From TA-21 sp035620895 (GTDB lineage Archaea; Thermoproteota; Nitrososphaeria; Nitrososphaerales; Nitrososphaeraceae): a DNA stretch of 64,000 nucleotides. The notes under the pieces are model-generated. The model did no database searches, had not been told where the DNA came from, and was given only the letters and a program-made list of their open reading frames with translations. The position numbers and the translations under genes are program-made. The number at the start of each line of letters is the position of its first letter. Within the stretch, counting starts at the first letter, position 1. Location of the stretch: contig DASPFY010000045.1 of the NCBI GenBank assembly GCA_035620895.1, positions 1 to 64,000 on the forward strand, read 5' to 3'. Shown here piece after piece: positions 1 to 8,729 of the stretch.

Positions 1-1
1 A

Positions 2-88
2 GTTCCTGAAGTTCCTGAAGCTAACATGACTGCTGAAGTTCCTGAAGTTCCTGAAGCTAACATGACTGCTGAAGTTCCTGAAGCTAAC
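2..88 (+). repeat. 36-bp in-frame tandem repeat
   Basis: Units at 2-37 and 38-73 are identical; 74-88 repeats the second half of the unit (GTTCCTGAAGCTAAC). The array continues off the left edge, so copy number is unknown. It encodes a Pro/Glu/Val-rich stalk. Confidence 0.9.
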
Positions 89-406
89 GTTCCTCAAGTT
101 AATAATTCAAATCTTGTTAAGCTCGACATTAGTGTAAAACAAAATCCAATTTCCCCTGGAGAGGAACAAACAGTAACGCTAACTGCCTCGGATCCAATTA
201 CAGGAGAACCACTAAATCGTATATTTATTCATCTCACAATTAAAGATCCTTCTGGAAATATTGTAAAAGATTATACAGATATTGATGGAAAACTCTCCCT
301 TACTTTCGTAATCGGTGAAAATGATGTTGGAACTTTTACAATTTTAGGAACCGCATCACAGGCGGGTGTGGAAAGTATTAAGTCTTCAACTTTTCAAGTT
401 CAATAA
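2..406 (+). CDS. C-terminal part of a repeat-containing surface protein with an Ig-like domain (5' end outside window)
   Basis: The reading frame is open from base 2, so the protein begins before the window; the internal ATG at 26 lies in the repeat and is not the true start. The visible N-terminal part is a perfect 36-base (12-residue) tandem repeat, VPEVPEANMTAE, seen twice plus a partial unit. After it comes a single domain of about 100 residues with the alternating hydrophobic pattern of a bacterial Ig-like/carboxypeptidase-regulatory beta sandwich (PISPGEEQTVTLTASDP, then SGNIVKDYTDIDGKLSLTF). Such domains usually sit at the tip of exported proteins. The missing N-terminus should hold a signal peptide if this is right. 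Specific function unknown. Confidence 0.75.
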   Translation, partial: VPEVPEANMTAEVPEVPEANMTAEVPEANVPQVNNSNLVKLDISVKQNPISPGEEQTVTLTASDPITGEPLNRIFIHLTIKDPSGNIVKDYTDIDGKLSLTFVIGENDVGTFTILGTASQAGVESIKSSTFQVQ

Positions 407-509
407 TAATTTTAATATATTATCTCAAATTAGTGTTGGGAATATGATCCATACTATAAATTATATTCCTAAATAACTAGATATAATGAATTAAATTAAC
501 ATTATGTAA

Positions 510-1238
510 TTGAAAGACATCATCCTCTCTATCCAAAATACACAGATTGAGACACTAGGCAATTTCAAGGAATTGTTTGAATCCGACGGGTATAAGATCG
601 AGACTATAAACGTTAAAAAAGAGAAAATTCCCCAAGAACCTGATAAATATGCAGGAATAGTAATTTTGGGAGGATATATGTCTGTATATGAAACTTTACC
701 CTATCTGAATGAAGAACAAGATTTGATAAGAAATGCCAATCGTCTTCAAGTTCCTCTACTTGGAATCTGTCTAGGCTCACAATTAATTGCCCAAGCATTA
801 GGTGGTAAAGTGTATAAAGGACAGCAGAAAGAGATTGGATGGTTCGACGTAGTAATAAATAATGAAGGAAAGAATGATATCTTCAAAGGGATAGCTAATG
901 AGAACATAAAAGTCTTCCAATGGCATGGAGATACCTTTAAACTACCAAATTCAGCTATGCTTTTGGCCTACTCCAATTTCTATCCACAAGCATTTAGACT
1001 TGGTAACTCAATTGGAATTTTGTTTCATCTTGAAGTAACGTCCCAAATGATTCATAATTGGACACAAAATTATGGACACGAGATGAATGAAGTTGGTATA
1101 AGAGCAGATGTTATTTTAGATGACAAAAATTCTGAATTTGAAAGTCTGGCCAATAGTTGTAAGGTTGTGTACGCAAATTTCTCCAAAATGATAGCTGCCT
1201 ATAGAAATGGAAAAAGGAATTCTGTGATGAATCGATAA
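510..1238 (+). CDS. Class I glutamine amidotransferase (GATase1) family protein
   Basis: A stand-alone triad-type glutamine amidotransferase domain of 242 residues. The nucleophile elbow GICLGSQ places Cys at residue 87, and the His-Glu pair is in LFHLEV (His173, Glu175). Members of this GMP-synthase-like group hydrolyse glutamine or gamma-glutamyl compounds and are cytoplasmic; the substrate here cannot be told. The usual FHPE motif is FHLE. The TTG at 510 is chosen because it lies at the first plausible codon after an in-frame stop region and leaves a complete Rossmann-like N-terminus. No partner synthetase domain is adjacent, so it probably acts alone. Confidence 0.85.
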   Translation: MKDIILSIQNTQIETLGNFKELFESDGYKIETINVKKEKIPQEPDKYAGIVILGGYMSVYETLPYLNEEQDLIRNANRLQVPLLGICLGSQLIAQALGGKVYKGQQKEIGWFDVVINNEGKNDIFKGIANENIKVFQWHGDTFKLPNSAMLLAYSNFYPQAFRLGNSIGILFHLEVTSQMIHNWTQNYGHEMNEVGIRADVILDDKNSEFESLANSCKVVYANFSKMIAAYRNGKRNSVMNR

Positions 1239-1505
1239 GATCATAAAATGCTGTCCAAAAAGTTGTAGGATTAATCTCTACCAAGGATGAAGTAGATAAG
1301 TGGACATTACATCGAGTGTGAACAGTTATCTGACCCCTTAAAACAAAAATATGCAGAACCCCTGGATGTAAAAAATACATCATAAATCAAATATTTTTAT
1401 AATTTATCATCATTAAGATGTTTGTTGTTATATTTCTAATGTCCGATAAGCTTTCATGATAAGTTTTTTATATTCAGGTGTATTCACTATTGGGGGTGCC
1501 ATTTA

Positions 1506-3062
1506 GTGATAATCGATGAAAATGATCAAATCACAAGAAATGAAATTGGATATCATACTACTCCTATCAAGCCATTACCTTGGTGGTATGAGTATTATAA
1601 AAGAATTAGATTGTTTCCCTGGTGGACCCGATATAATATCGGTCTAACGAAAGAGGCATCTCACAAGGATAGGATCTTGGAATTAGTTGCAAAAATGGAT
1701 TTTGATAAAAAGACAACATCAAAAATTATAAGGCATGCAGTATCCGAATTTTCTAAACACGGATTAGGATCGGATTATCCTGGCTATCACACTATCAATC
1801 ACAATCTTGAAGTTGCATATATTTCATTATTGTCGGCAGGAAACCAAAAATTAGAAAATAAAATGAGTAATAAAGACATCAAAAATCTTTTTGTGGCTGC
1901 ACTTTTTCATGATTTTGATCCAAGAAAGGAATTTGAAAAACCAAACGAGGATAATATTGAGCTGTTTATTAGAAACGATCAAAAATTAGCTAAACTTATT
2001 CACTCTTTTGATATTGATCTGAATATAGTGATTGCGTTAATACATAGAACAACATATCCATTTGCAGGAACACAAAAGGAACATGCGCTAAAAAGAATGC
2101 ATGAATTATTTTCCTTGGCAGGTATCCAAAAAGATGATACTAGTACAAGGCAGCATTATGAAAAGCTCGGGTTGTACTTATCTATCTGTGACCGCATCGC
2201 AGGATATTGTTTGGGTGATTTTAATTATGCTAAGGAACTTGCAAGGCGCAATGCTCGAGGCATTGGATGGCATTCGCAGGTCATTAATGTAAAATCTGTT
2301 GAATACTTTACGGCACTTAAACAAAAAGATGATAAAGACACCTTTGAGAGAGTAATACAGAGTTTACCAGTTGAGTGTAGAAAAAATTTTTTTGATAATG
2401 TTCAAGGTTTTAGAGAGGCTTGGGAGAAAGAACTCGAGATAAAAGCATCATTACGCAAGAATGAACTCAATTTAGTAACAGCTGTAGAAAATATTATGGA
2501 TGTAAAAAATAAAATGACTAAGGATTTGTCTGACATGATTATGAGGATACGTTATGAATATTGTTCTCCAACAAATTTTAATGATAGGGAATTTCGAAAA
2601 TCACTCTATGATCCAAATACTATTCTGATCACGCTTAGAATTAATAGTAAGGTCGGAGAAATAGTTGGATATGTAAAAGGAGGTCCGTTGGAAAAACACA
2701 AGCCCAAACATGGTATATACGATGAAAATTTGGGTAAAATGGATAGTATACACATGGAGTCGCTCAGACGTGGTACTAACGATGAAAATTTGGGTAAAAT
2801 GAACTCAGTTTTTATGGAATGGATTGCTATTAAAACTGGGTACCTGGGAGAAAAAGGAGGTCATATGCTCAGATCCGAATTTCTAAAGGAGGCTAGAAGG
2901 CGTGGGTACACATACGTTACAAGCTACTATCAAAGGGAACTTATTATTCACAGAAAGAACAAAGGAGAACCAATTGAGATAGTTCAACAGTATGATGCAG
3001 CTAAGATTGATTACTATAGACTAGACTTGTCCCAATTAGTTGAATCAGTCTTATTAAAATAG
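1506..3062 (+). CDS. HD-domain protein with C-terminal GNAT-like domain
   Basis: The 518-residue protein starts at GTG 1506, with a G-rich Shine-Dalgarno-like stretch (TGGGGGTG) about 10 bases upstream. Residues about 90-250 look like an HD/PDEase-type metal phosphohydrolase: YHTINHN (His95, His99), LFHDFD (His135-Asp136), ALIHRTTYPF and a later ICDRIAGY Asp. This resembles class I cyclic-nucleotide phosphodiesterases as much as classical HD proteins. Residues about 340-518 look like a GNAT fold (MEWIAIKTGYLGEKGGHMLR followed by EARRRGYTYVTSYYQRE). A 20-residue internal duplication lies inside this part. The combination suggests nucleotide hydrolysis coupled to an acyl-CoA-dependent or ligand-binding module; substrate unknown. 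Confidence 0.6.
   Translation: MIIDENDQITRNEIGYHTTPIKPLPWWYEYYKRIRLFPWWTRYNIGLTKEASHKDRILELVAKMDFDKKTTSKIIRHAVSEFSKHGLGSDYPGYHTINHNLEVAYISLLSAGNQKLENKMSNKDIKNLFVAALFHDFDPRKEFEKPNEDNIELFIRNDQKLAKLIHSFDIDLNIVIALIHRTTYPFAGTQKEHALKRMHELFSLAGIQKDDTSTRQHYEKLGLYLSICDRIAGYCLGDFNYAKELARRNARGIGWHSQVINVKSVEYFTALKQKDDKDTFERVIQSLPVECRKNFFDNVQGFREAWEKELEIKASLRKNELNLVTAVENIMDVKNKMTKDLSDMIMRIRYEYCSPTNFNDREFRKSLYDPNTILITLRINSKVGEIVGYVKGGPLEKHKPKHGIYDENLGKMDSIHMESLRRGTNDENLGKMNSVFMEWIAIKTGYLGEKGGHMLRSEFLKEARRRGYTYVTSYYQRELIIHRKNKGEPIEIVQQYDAAKIDYYRLDLSQLVESVLLK
2701..2820 (+). repeat. 60-bp imperfect tandem duplication inside the HD-GNAT gene
   Basis: Units at 2701-2760 and 2761-2820 share GATGAAAATTTGGGTAAAAT exactly (from 2721 and 2781) with diverged flanks. 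The period is exactly 60 bases, so the frame is kept and about 20 residues (DENLGKM core) are duplicated between two predicted strands of the GNAT-like domain. Confidence 0.85.
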
Positions 3063-3170
3063 GCTGGCAGGGTGAATATTAAAACAGCCGTAGATAACTT
3101 GAACATTTTCTTACTTACTTTGTCACCAGAATAATAAGACCGACGCTTAAATGAAATACGCAGAGTTGAG

Positions 3171-4469
3171 TTGGCAAGAACAATGGTTCCTCCTCCAAGC
3201 GCCGGCAGCGGATCAATGAAGAGTCTGAAACTAAGATTTCCAAAGAACACTGCCTATAATAGAGGAAACATTTACGTCGTTGAGATTCTAAAGCAGATTT
3301 GCAAACAATGCGAGAAACAGTTACCTGCATTTGCATTGGAGCCTGTCCGGAAGACAATGGAAGAGCTGGATGTTATCTTTCGACAGAGACGTAAAGGATT
3401 GGTCATGACCCAGAGGAAGAACCTCATTGTAATTCATGCAGACAGGATACGGACCTTTGGAAACAGGTATACGCTGGAAAGCGATCCCGATGGCTCCAGT
3501 ATTGGTGTTGCGGTCACAGGTTCTGGGAGATTGTACGATTTGTTCATTGATGTTTGCAAAAGCGGAAATGTCCTTATGAGTTACAAAGGCCAGGCAAAGA
3601 AGGCTCCCGATGGGAAAGAAAGTGTGGTCGAAATGCAACTTTCAATAATTCCATCAAATGAAATCGACAGCGTTTACACGTACTATTATACCATTCGTAA
3701 AGATCATTTGAAAAAGGCAGAATTGGACTCCTTGAGAAAAATGGAACTCAAGATTAATCGACTCTCGCTTTCTCCGGAGCCCTATGTAATGACTGGCGAG
3801 GGCAAAGCATGTAAAATTACGCCAAAGGAGTTCAAAAAGATGTTTGGAGTCAAATTGCTAAAGTCATCTGCGCTAGCAGACAATCGCCATACAAGGCTTC
3901 TAAAAAGCATCAATAATTCATATCGCAGGTTGCGTCCATATATCGACGGCCACTGTTCCTATGACGAAGGACTCAAAAGTGGCGACCTCCGCCACGTCTC
4001 ACAAAAGTCGCTGCTGGGCAAGATCCTGGGTCAATTTCACTCCGGTAAAATGCACCTGCCCTGGGTTGTAATTGTCAGGGTAAACGAGCTGGTCGGAAAC
4101 GGGTTGGTAGCAGGTCAATACATCGCATCTGGAACGATAATAGGAGAATATACTGGAGTGATTGTGAAGGTGGCTCCAATAGTGACTAATGAGAGAATGG
4201 ATAACACATATTTTGCACCCTATTCTACAGACGAAGTTCCCAGTAGCGAGATGTTTGTCATAGATGCAAAAAAGGCTGGAAATCCTACCAGGTTCATTAA
4301 CCATTCAGATGATAATTCAAACTCTGTATGCGTGCCTGTCTTTGATGGAGAAAAATTTCGTTTAATAGTTGCGGCTACAAAAGCCGTCCCAGACGGCAAA
4401 CAGATTCTTTTAAAGTACCGTCTCAGTTACTGGTTAAATCCCCGCATCCCAAACCCAGTCCCTCTCTAG
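3171..4469 (+). CDS. SET-domain protein lysine methyltransferase (probable horizontal acquisition)
   Basis: The C-terminal third carries the SET signature: IIGEYTGVI, then GNPTRFINHSDDNSNS (the RFINHSCxPN motif with Asp in place of Cys), then AATKAVPDGKQILLKY whose Tyr would be the catalytic tyrosine. The first 280 residues have no recognised domain and are basic. SET proteins transfer methyl from SAM to lysines of histones, ribosomal proteins or other targets. No post-SET cysteines are present. The TTG at 3171 is given, with ATG 3183 as an alternative. Base composition stands out: a hand count of 3481-3540 gives 32 G+C of 60, versus 17 of 60 at 1801-1860 in the preceding gene. This suggests transfer from a higher-G+C donor. 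Confidence 0.8.
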   Translation: MARTMVPPPSAGSGSMKSLKLRFPKNTAYNRGNIYVVEILKQICKQCEKQLPAFALEPVRKTMEELDVIFRQRRKGLVMTQRKNLIVIHADRIRTFGNRYTLESDPDGSSIGVAVTGSGRLYDLFIDVCKSGNVLMSYKGQAKKAPDGKESVVEMQLSIIPSNEIDSVYTYYYTIRKDHLKKAELDSLRKMELKINRLSLSPEPYVMTGEGKACKITPKEFKKMFGVKLLKSSALADNRHTRLLKSINNSYRRLRPYIDGHCSYDEGLKSGDLRHVSQKSLLGKILGQFHSGKMHLPWVVIVRVNELVGNGLVAGQYIASGTIIGEYTGVIVKVAPIVTNERMDNTYFAPYSTDEVPSSEMFVIDAKKAGNPTRFINHSDDNSNSVCVPVFDGEKFRLIVAATKAVPDGKQILLKYRLSYWLNPRIPNPVPL

Positions 4470-4569
4470 CATATCCATATTCCATATGGTATGACATGAA
4501 CTATGCCCTTACCGTATTACTGTACTCTGAACTGATCCAGTTTAATAACTTGGACGATATTAGAAGTAT

Positions 4570-5184
4570 GTGTCTTTTCCAAGTGATATTTTTGCAAGAA
4601 TGTTTACTGATAAGAATACACAACTGCTATATCCTAAAGAAGAGGTTCCAAGCCACGATGTAGCAGACATTGTACAGACGAACATCTTCAATGTTATGCT
4701 GAATAGAAGATCACAGAGAAAATTCGAAAATAGAGATGTTGAAGAATGGAAACTTGAAATGATTTTTGCAGCAGCGGATACAGCGCCAACTGCAGGAGGA
4801 TTCCAAGGTTTTGAGATTTATCACATAAAGAATCAAGAAATAAAGAATAAGCTCGTTGAAGCTGCCAATAATCAACCATATGTAAATGCACCTGTAGTAC
4901 TTGTATTTTGTATGAACCCCAAGAGGATAAAATTAAATTTTCCTCCAGAGACTATCAGAAAATTTTCTCAACAGGATGCCACTCTTGCAGCTGCTTATTC
5001 TCAATTGGCTGCACATGCTTTGGGATTGAGCTCTATATGGATAGGAATGTTGGACGAAAATAAGATAAGGGAAGTACTAAGTACAGAACTTTCTCCATCA
5101 TCAATTCTTTGTGCGGGATATCCCGTAAAGATGCTTGTACCAAAACCAAAGAGGAATCTCAAGGATCTAATTCATGAAATCTAA
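4570..5184 (+). CDS. Nitroreductase family FMN oxidoreductase
   Basis: A 204-residue nitroreductase-fold protein. The family signature NRRSQRKFENRDVEEW near residue 42 binds the FMN phosphate, followed by AADTAPTAGGFQGFEIYHI and a C-terminal AAHALGLSSIWIGML segment. These enzymes are cytoplasmic FMN-dependent NAD(P)H oxidoreductases or dehydrogenases of small molecules. Start GTG at 4570. A stand-alone gene; substrate not predictable. It is distinct from the BluB-type paralog at 36267-36998. Confidence 0.85.
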   Translation: MSFPSDIFARMFTDKNTQLLYPKEEVPSHDVADIVQTNIFNVMLNRRSQRKFENRDVEEWKLEMIFAAADTAPTAGGFQGFEIYHIKNQEIKNKLVEAANNQPYVNAPVVLVFCMNPKRIKLNFPPETIRKFSQQDATLAAAYSQLAAHALGLSSIWIGMLDENKIREVLSTELSPSSILCAGYPVKMLVPKPKRNLKDLIHEI

Positions 5185-5356
5185 TTCCGTCATTACATCT
5201 AAAATTTACTAATTTCGATTCTTAAAGATAAGAACATGAATAGAAAATAAATTTACTATAATCTTCTGAATCAAAACCTCAAATGTTATCTATTATAAGT
5301 AAATCCACCAGCATGAACAGTCTAGTACAAAATGAGGATTAAATTCCACGATATAG

Positions 5357-5962
5357 TTATTTTGCATTATCATCCTCTTGTCCTATCTCGTTGCGAAATC
5401 TATTCAGGAATTCTTGAATTCTTTTTAATTGAAGATTTATAGAAATTATAAAACTTTCAAGATCGTTATCGTTTTGTGGTTTACCATCTAATACTACAGT
5501 TTCACTAAGATTCAAGAATGCTTCAATGTACGACAAAAAATCCAATCTCAGGGTATTGTCTTTAAGTTTGTCTCCTAGTTGCCTCGTGGCATCGTCTATC
5601 TCATGAATTCTGTATTTGGCAATAGGCATGAAATTTTGCTTTATAAAATATTGCAACTGCTCGCCCGTAGTATCTCCTGAGATGTATTCAGTTAAATACT
5701 CCTTTAATTCTTGTTCTTTTTTCTCTATATACACCAAGTGATCGATGATCCTTTTACATTCGAATGTTTTTTTGGATTGTTCATCTAATCTTCTTTGCTC
5801 CAATATTGCATCCACTCTGGATGTCATTGATGAAATCTTCGACAGAAGCTCTTCGGCTAACCTTGAAGTTCTAGATTGAAGTATGAATAACAATACTGCA
5901 ATTGCAATTCCTATTCCTAATTCAATGATTACAGCGATCCAGTTGGGTATATCAAAAGCCAA
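5357..5962 (-). CDS. Membrane-anchored coiled-coil protein, unknown function
   Basis: The 201-residue protein begins with one hydrophobic segment (about residues 6-28, WIAVIIELGIGIAIAVLLFI), then an amphipathic, Glu/Lys/Arg-rich region likely to form coiled coil (residues 30-90) and a helical C-terminal half. No enzymatic motif seen. The layout suggests a single-pass protein with a cytosolic helical domain. A lone gene with convergent neighbours; not recognised as a known family. Confidence 0.65.
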   Translation of the reverse strand: MAFDIPNWIAVIIELGIGIAIAVLLFILQSRTSRLAEELLSKISSMTSRVDAILEQRRLDEQSKKTFECKRIIDHLVYIEKKEQELKEYLTEYISGDTTGEQLQYFIKQNFMPIAKYRIHEIDDATRQLGDKLKDNTLRLDFLSYIEAFLNLSETVVLDGKPQNDNDLESFIISINLQLKRIQEFLNRFRNEIGQEDDNAK

Positions 5963-6175
5963 TTCAGATCAAAGAACTCAACTTATGAATTTATATTTTG
6001 CAATATCGATTTTATTAATTCTGTGAATTTACTATTTTTGAGCAATGAAGCTCTTTCTATAGGTCTAGTCCATCAGTGATTATTCAATACAGAAATGGAG
6101 CTAATTTTTTCAAAATTTTTACGTTATTTCGTATTCTGATGTAAGTTATTAAATAACAAAATCCTAAATTTGATA

Positions 6176-6559
6176 ATGCGAAGAATTTATCTTTACTATT
6201 CTTTGATTGGAGCAATCTTTGTAGTTGCATTAATTTTTATATTTATAAAACAGGAATCTAAAGTCCCATATGCCCTTGAAGTTGACGCTACGAAGGACAC
6301 GACTGATATCGCAGGTACTTTCTACAGAGTAAGGGTTAATAATATTGGAACGAATCCACTCTCAAATATTAGTGTGTATCTGGGAAAAAATGATGTCCAA
6401 TATTTAGATAGTCTGGCGTCAGGTCAATCATTTTTCTTTTATCCAAAACCTGAAACGCATATAGAAAAAATTATCATAACCACAAAAGAAGGAGTTAACG
6501 TAACCACGGATTATCGTACTCCATTGAAAGGAATTGGTTTACCAGGTAGTGGTAGATAA
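6176..6559 (+). CDS. Membrane-anchored exported protein, beta-rich domain
   Basis: ATG 6176 is preferred over the in-frame TTG at 6170 because MRRIYLYYS leads directly into a membrane segment (residues about 4-24, LIGAIFVVALIFIFI). The remaining 100 residues contain alternating hydrophobic strands (FYRVRVNNIGTNPLSNISV) like FxLYD/CARDB-type beta sandwiches outside the membrane. No known catalytic residues. Function unknown. Confidence 0.65.
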   Translation: MRRIYLYYSLIGAIFVVALIFIFIKQESKVPYALEVDATKDTTDIAGTFYRVRVNNIGTNPLSNISVYLGKNDVQYLDSLASGQSFFFYPKPETHIEKIIITTKEGVNVTTDYRTPLKGIGLPGSGR

Positions 6560-6642
6560 CATAAACACATGTTTTGAATTCACTTAGAGAAGATAGGCCT
6601 GCATAAAAAATAATAAAATATAGATTGTTATAATCTAAAATC

Positions 6643-6960
6643 ATGTGGTCATGGGCTCTAACTTGGGGTTGTGTACCAGAGCTATCTGGAAATTGCATGG
6701 ATATGACCAACTCATCAAGTACTTATCTAGGAATCATTGCTGGTGCAATAATTGGTGGAATAATTAGTTGGTGGATTTTCGATAGACAAAAGAAGACTTC
6801 TGATAAGCAGGATTACACACTAAATCGCATTGAACAATTAGAAAATTATAATGAAAAACTACTAGAGAAAATCAAAGTAATCGAGGAAAAAAATGAAAAA
6901 CTACTAGAGAAAATTTTCGACTTGAACAAAAAAATTGATTCTTTACTTGAAGGTCATTAA
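6643..6960 (+). CDS. Small single-TM protein with coiled-coil tail
   Basis: 105 residues. One hydrophobic segment (LGIIAGAIIGGIISWWIF) is followed by a heptad-rich tail with a short internal duplication (YNEKLLEKI / KNEKLLEKI), typical of a coiled coil. The ATG at 6643 has a TATA-like AAATATAGA about 25 bases upstream; the in-frame ATG at 6697 just before the membrane segment is an alternative start and would give a more usual anchor. Function unknown. Confidence 0.6.
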   Translation: MWSWALTWGCVPELSGNCMDMTNSSSTYLGIIAGAIIGGIISWWIFDRQKKTSDKQDYTLNRIEQLENYNEKLLEKIKVIEEKNEKLLEKIFDLNKKIDSLLEGH

Positions 6961-7093
6961 AAAAGGACTGACTATAGTAAGATGTGAAATCTAGAAAAAT
7001 TGTGTATTAATAATCGTGATTATCTATTTCTTGATAACTGTCGAATAAATTTGAATAAACTAAAGTCAGAATTGTTTACAAAGGAGTGGGACA

Positions 7094-7116
7094 CCTTTAT
7101 AAGCATGCTTTAAATA
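7094..7116 (+). promoter_or_regulatory. Candidate TATA boxes of mscL
   Basis: TTTATAAG (7096-7103) and CTTTAAATA (7108-7116) lie 17-37 bases before the TTG start at 7133, the spacing expected for an archaeal TATA box and a leaderless or very short leader. Confidence 0.5.
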
Positions 7117-7132
7117 CATCAAATATCAGATC

Positions 7133-7501
7133 TTGACCGAACAACCCGCAGAGAAAAAATCGTTCAAACAACAGTATATTGCATTCCTTATAACCTTCGG
7201 AATAATTGGATTGGCTATTGCCTTCGTTATAGGTCAGGCAGTATCCAAAGTGGTATCGTCATTTGTTAAGGACATTATTGATCCTACTATTGGTCTATTC
7301 TTACCAGGAAATCTTAGTGACATGTCTGCAACTGTTATAGGTATATACGGTACGCCCTCCGAATTCAAGTATGGTGATCTAATTTCAAACATTATAGAAT
7401 TTATCATTATAGCATTACTTGTATTTTTGGCCTACAAAGTACTAGTAAAATACAAGGTAGTTGAGGACAAAACTAAACCAGAATCAGAAGAGAAGAAATA
7501 A
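7133..7501 (+). CDS. mscL: Large-conductance mechanosensitive channel, MscL family
   Basis: 122 residues with two membrane helices and cytosolic ends, as in MscL. TM1 runs AFLITFGIIGLAIAFVIGQA then VSKVVSSFVKDIIDPTIGL, the conserved region lining the pore. TM2 is EFIIIALLVFLAYKVLV, followed by a charged C-terminal tail. The channel opens on membrane tension and releases solutes on osmotic downshock; it acts as a homo-oligomer in the cell membrane. Length is close to the bacterial norm of about 130. Start TTG 7133. Confidence 0.9.
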   Translation: MTEQPAEKKSFKQQYIAFLITFGIIGLAIAFVIGQAVSKVVSSFVKDIIDPTIGLFLPGNLSDMSATVIGIYGTPSEFKYGDLISNIIEFIIIALLVFLAYKVLVKYKVVEDKTKPESEEKK

Positions 7502-7799
7502 ACTGGGGCATAATTTTCCCCTGTCGTTTTGCAATTAATCTACCCATTCGTTAATATCAGTTTTTGATATGTAAAGGTGTTTTTTCGTATTCGGGCATTG
7601 TGACGATATTTCGATCGTTAAATTTTAGGTCTCGTGAATATTCTAATCATAGTATCAATAATTTCAGATTTAGGTGGAGAATGCATATAGTACAATCCTG
7701 TTACCTGTATTGTAAGCTAGAAACAGTAGAGGATACTGTGGACGACCGAAGTTGACTTCCTTGATTTTAAAATAAACCCTAAGAAAAATTAAAAAAAAT
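7502..7799. other. Intergenic region, no supported gene
   Basis: About 300 bases between convergent genes. An ORF at 7564-7755 (+) has Arg/Ser/Tyr-rich, non-protein-like composition and is not supported. Confidence 0.6.
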
Positions 7800-8054
7800 T
7801 TAGGAGATTCCCAAATTAGGGAATGAAGATACGGCTATGTTTAATTCGCCCTGAATTTTTCTAATCTTGGTTGCATACTCTGACATTTTGGTATCGTCGT
7901 TTTGTACCTTTGCAATTCGATACCCTTTCCAAGCTTTTCTCAAAGCTCCCCAACTTTGTCCTACAGTAAAACCCTGGTTACTTACACTTGCTTGAACCTG
8001 ATTTACTGGTTGACTTGTTGTCGTTTGGTTTTCTTGAACTGAGGCTAATGCCAT
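7800..8054 (-). CDS. Small conserved-looking protein of unknown function
   Basis: 84 residues: a Gln/Thr/Ser-rich N-terminal 30 residues, then a compact helical part (WGALRKAWKGYRIAKVQND and MSEYATKIRKIQGEL). Soluble, basic, no membrane segment, no cysteines. The ATG start at 8054 is clear and the coding composition good. Not recognised. Confidence 0.6.
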   Translation of the reverse strand: MALASVQENQTTTSQPVNQVQASVSNQGFTVGQSWGALRKAWKGYRIAKVQNDDTKMSEYATKIRKIQGELNIAVSSFPNLGIS

Positions 8055-8372
8055 GCGGTTAAGAGAACAGAAATATACTTACAACGAATAGTCAGTTTTT
8101 TGAAATCATCTAGTAAAAAAAATTAGAACATTAGTTGACCTCAAGTTTTACCGCTAAAACTTTGGAAATATTGAAATGCCCATCCACGAAAGTATTGAAT
8201 ATTTCATAATAAATTGACCTACTGTCCATGTTTTTTATATAAATTATAGAAATTAATTGAATTATATTAGTATTTCTTCAATTTTTCATTAAATCTTTGA
8301 ATAACTTCGTGCATTTATTGGCTAGTTGATCAGTGATATCAATAAAATCCTGAATTAGAAAAATTTTCATGA

Positions 8373-8609
8373 CAAGTTTTCACTTGTGCATTATGTGATC
8401 TTCAGCCAATCACTATTGAGGATCTGGTTCCACAACTAAGGGATAAGGATTATCACTTTACTGTAGTACCAAATGACATAGTGCATATGAATAATGGAAT
8501 AAGGCATTATTATGTTGAAATTGAGTGCTACGATGAAAACTTTGTGGTAAATGCTCATGGCAGTGAAGCTGAAAGACTATTTAAAGCCGTCCATTCTATT
8601 TTTGAATAA
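8373..8609 (+). pseudogene. Gene relic A, paralogous to the relic at 22617-22859
   Basis: The frame is open from 8373 to the TAA at 8607 but contains no ATG, GTG or TTG before the mid-gene GTG/ATG (ATG 8487). The protein around that point, VVPNDIVHMNNGIRHYYVE, aligns with GIIPQKIIHMNNGIKYYYVE of relic B, and the homology runs upstream of the ATG (TIEDLVPQLRDKDYHF against EIKELIHDL-stop-NKRYAF). So the ancestral gene was longer than any ORF now startable. Either the 5' end was lost or a rare start codon is used. No family recognised. Confidence 0.6.
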
Positions 8610-8729
8610 TAATCCTCAAAAAGGACCAACTATGCTTGTTAATAATTGATATAATTTCTAAATTGCAAAATTGAAGTACCGAAACTTATCACTATTTAAT
8701 AAATATAAATAAGCATTGTATGCTTAATT

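Noticed and set aside
8278..8370. Minus-strand 30-codon ORF beginning MKIFLIQDFIDITDQLANKC
   Set aside because: Helix-like but too short and without any second line of evidence.
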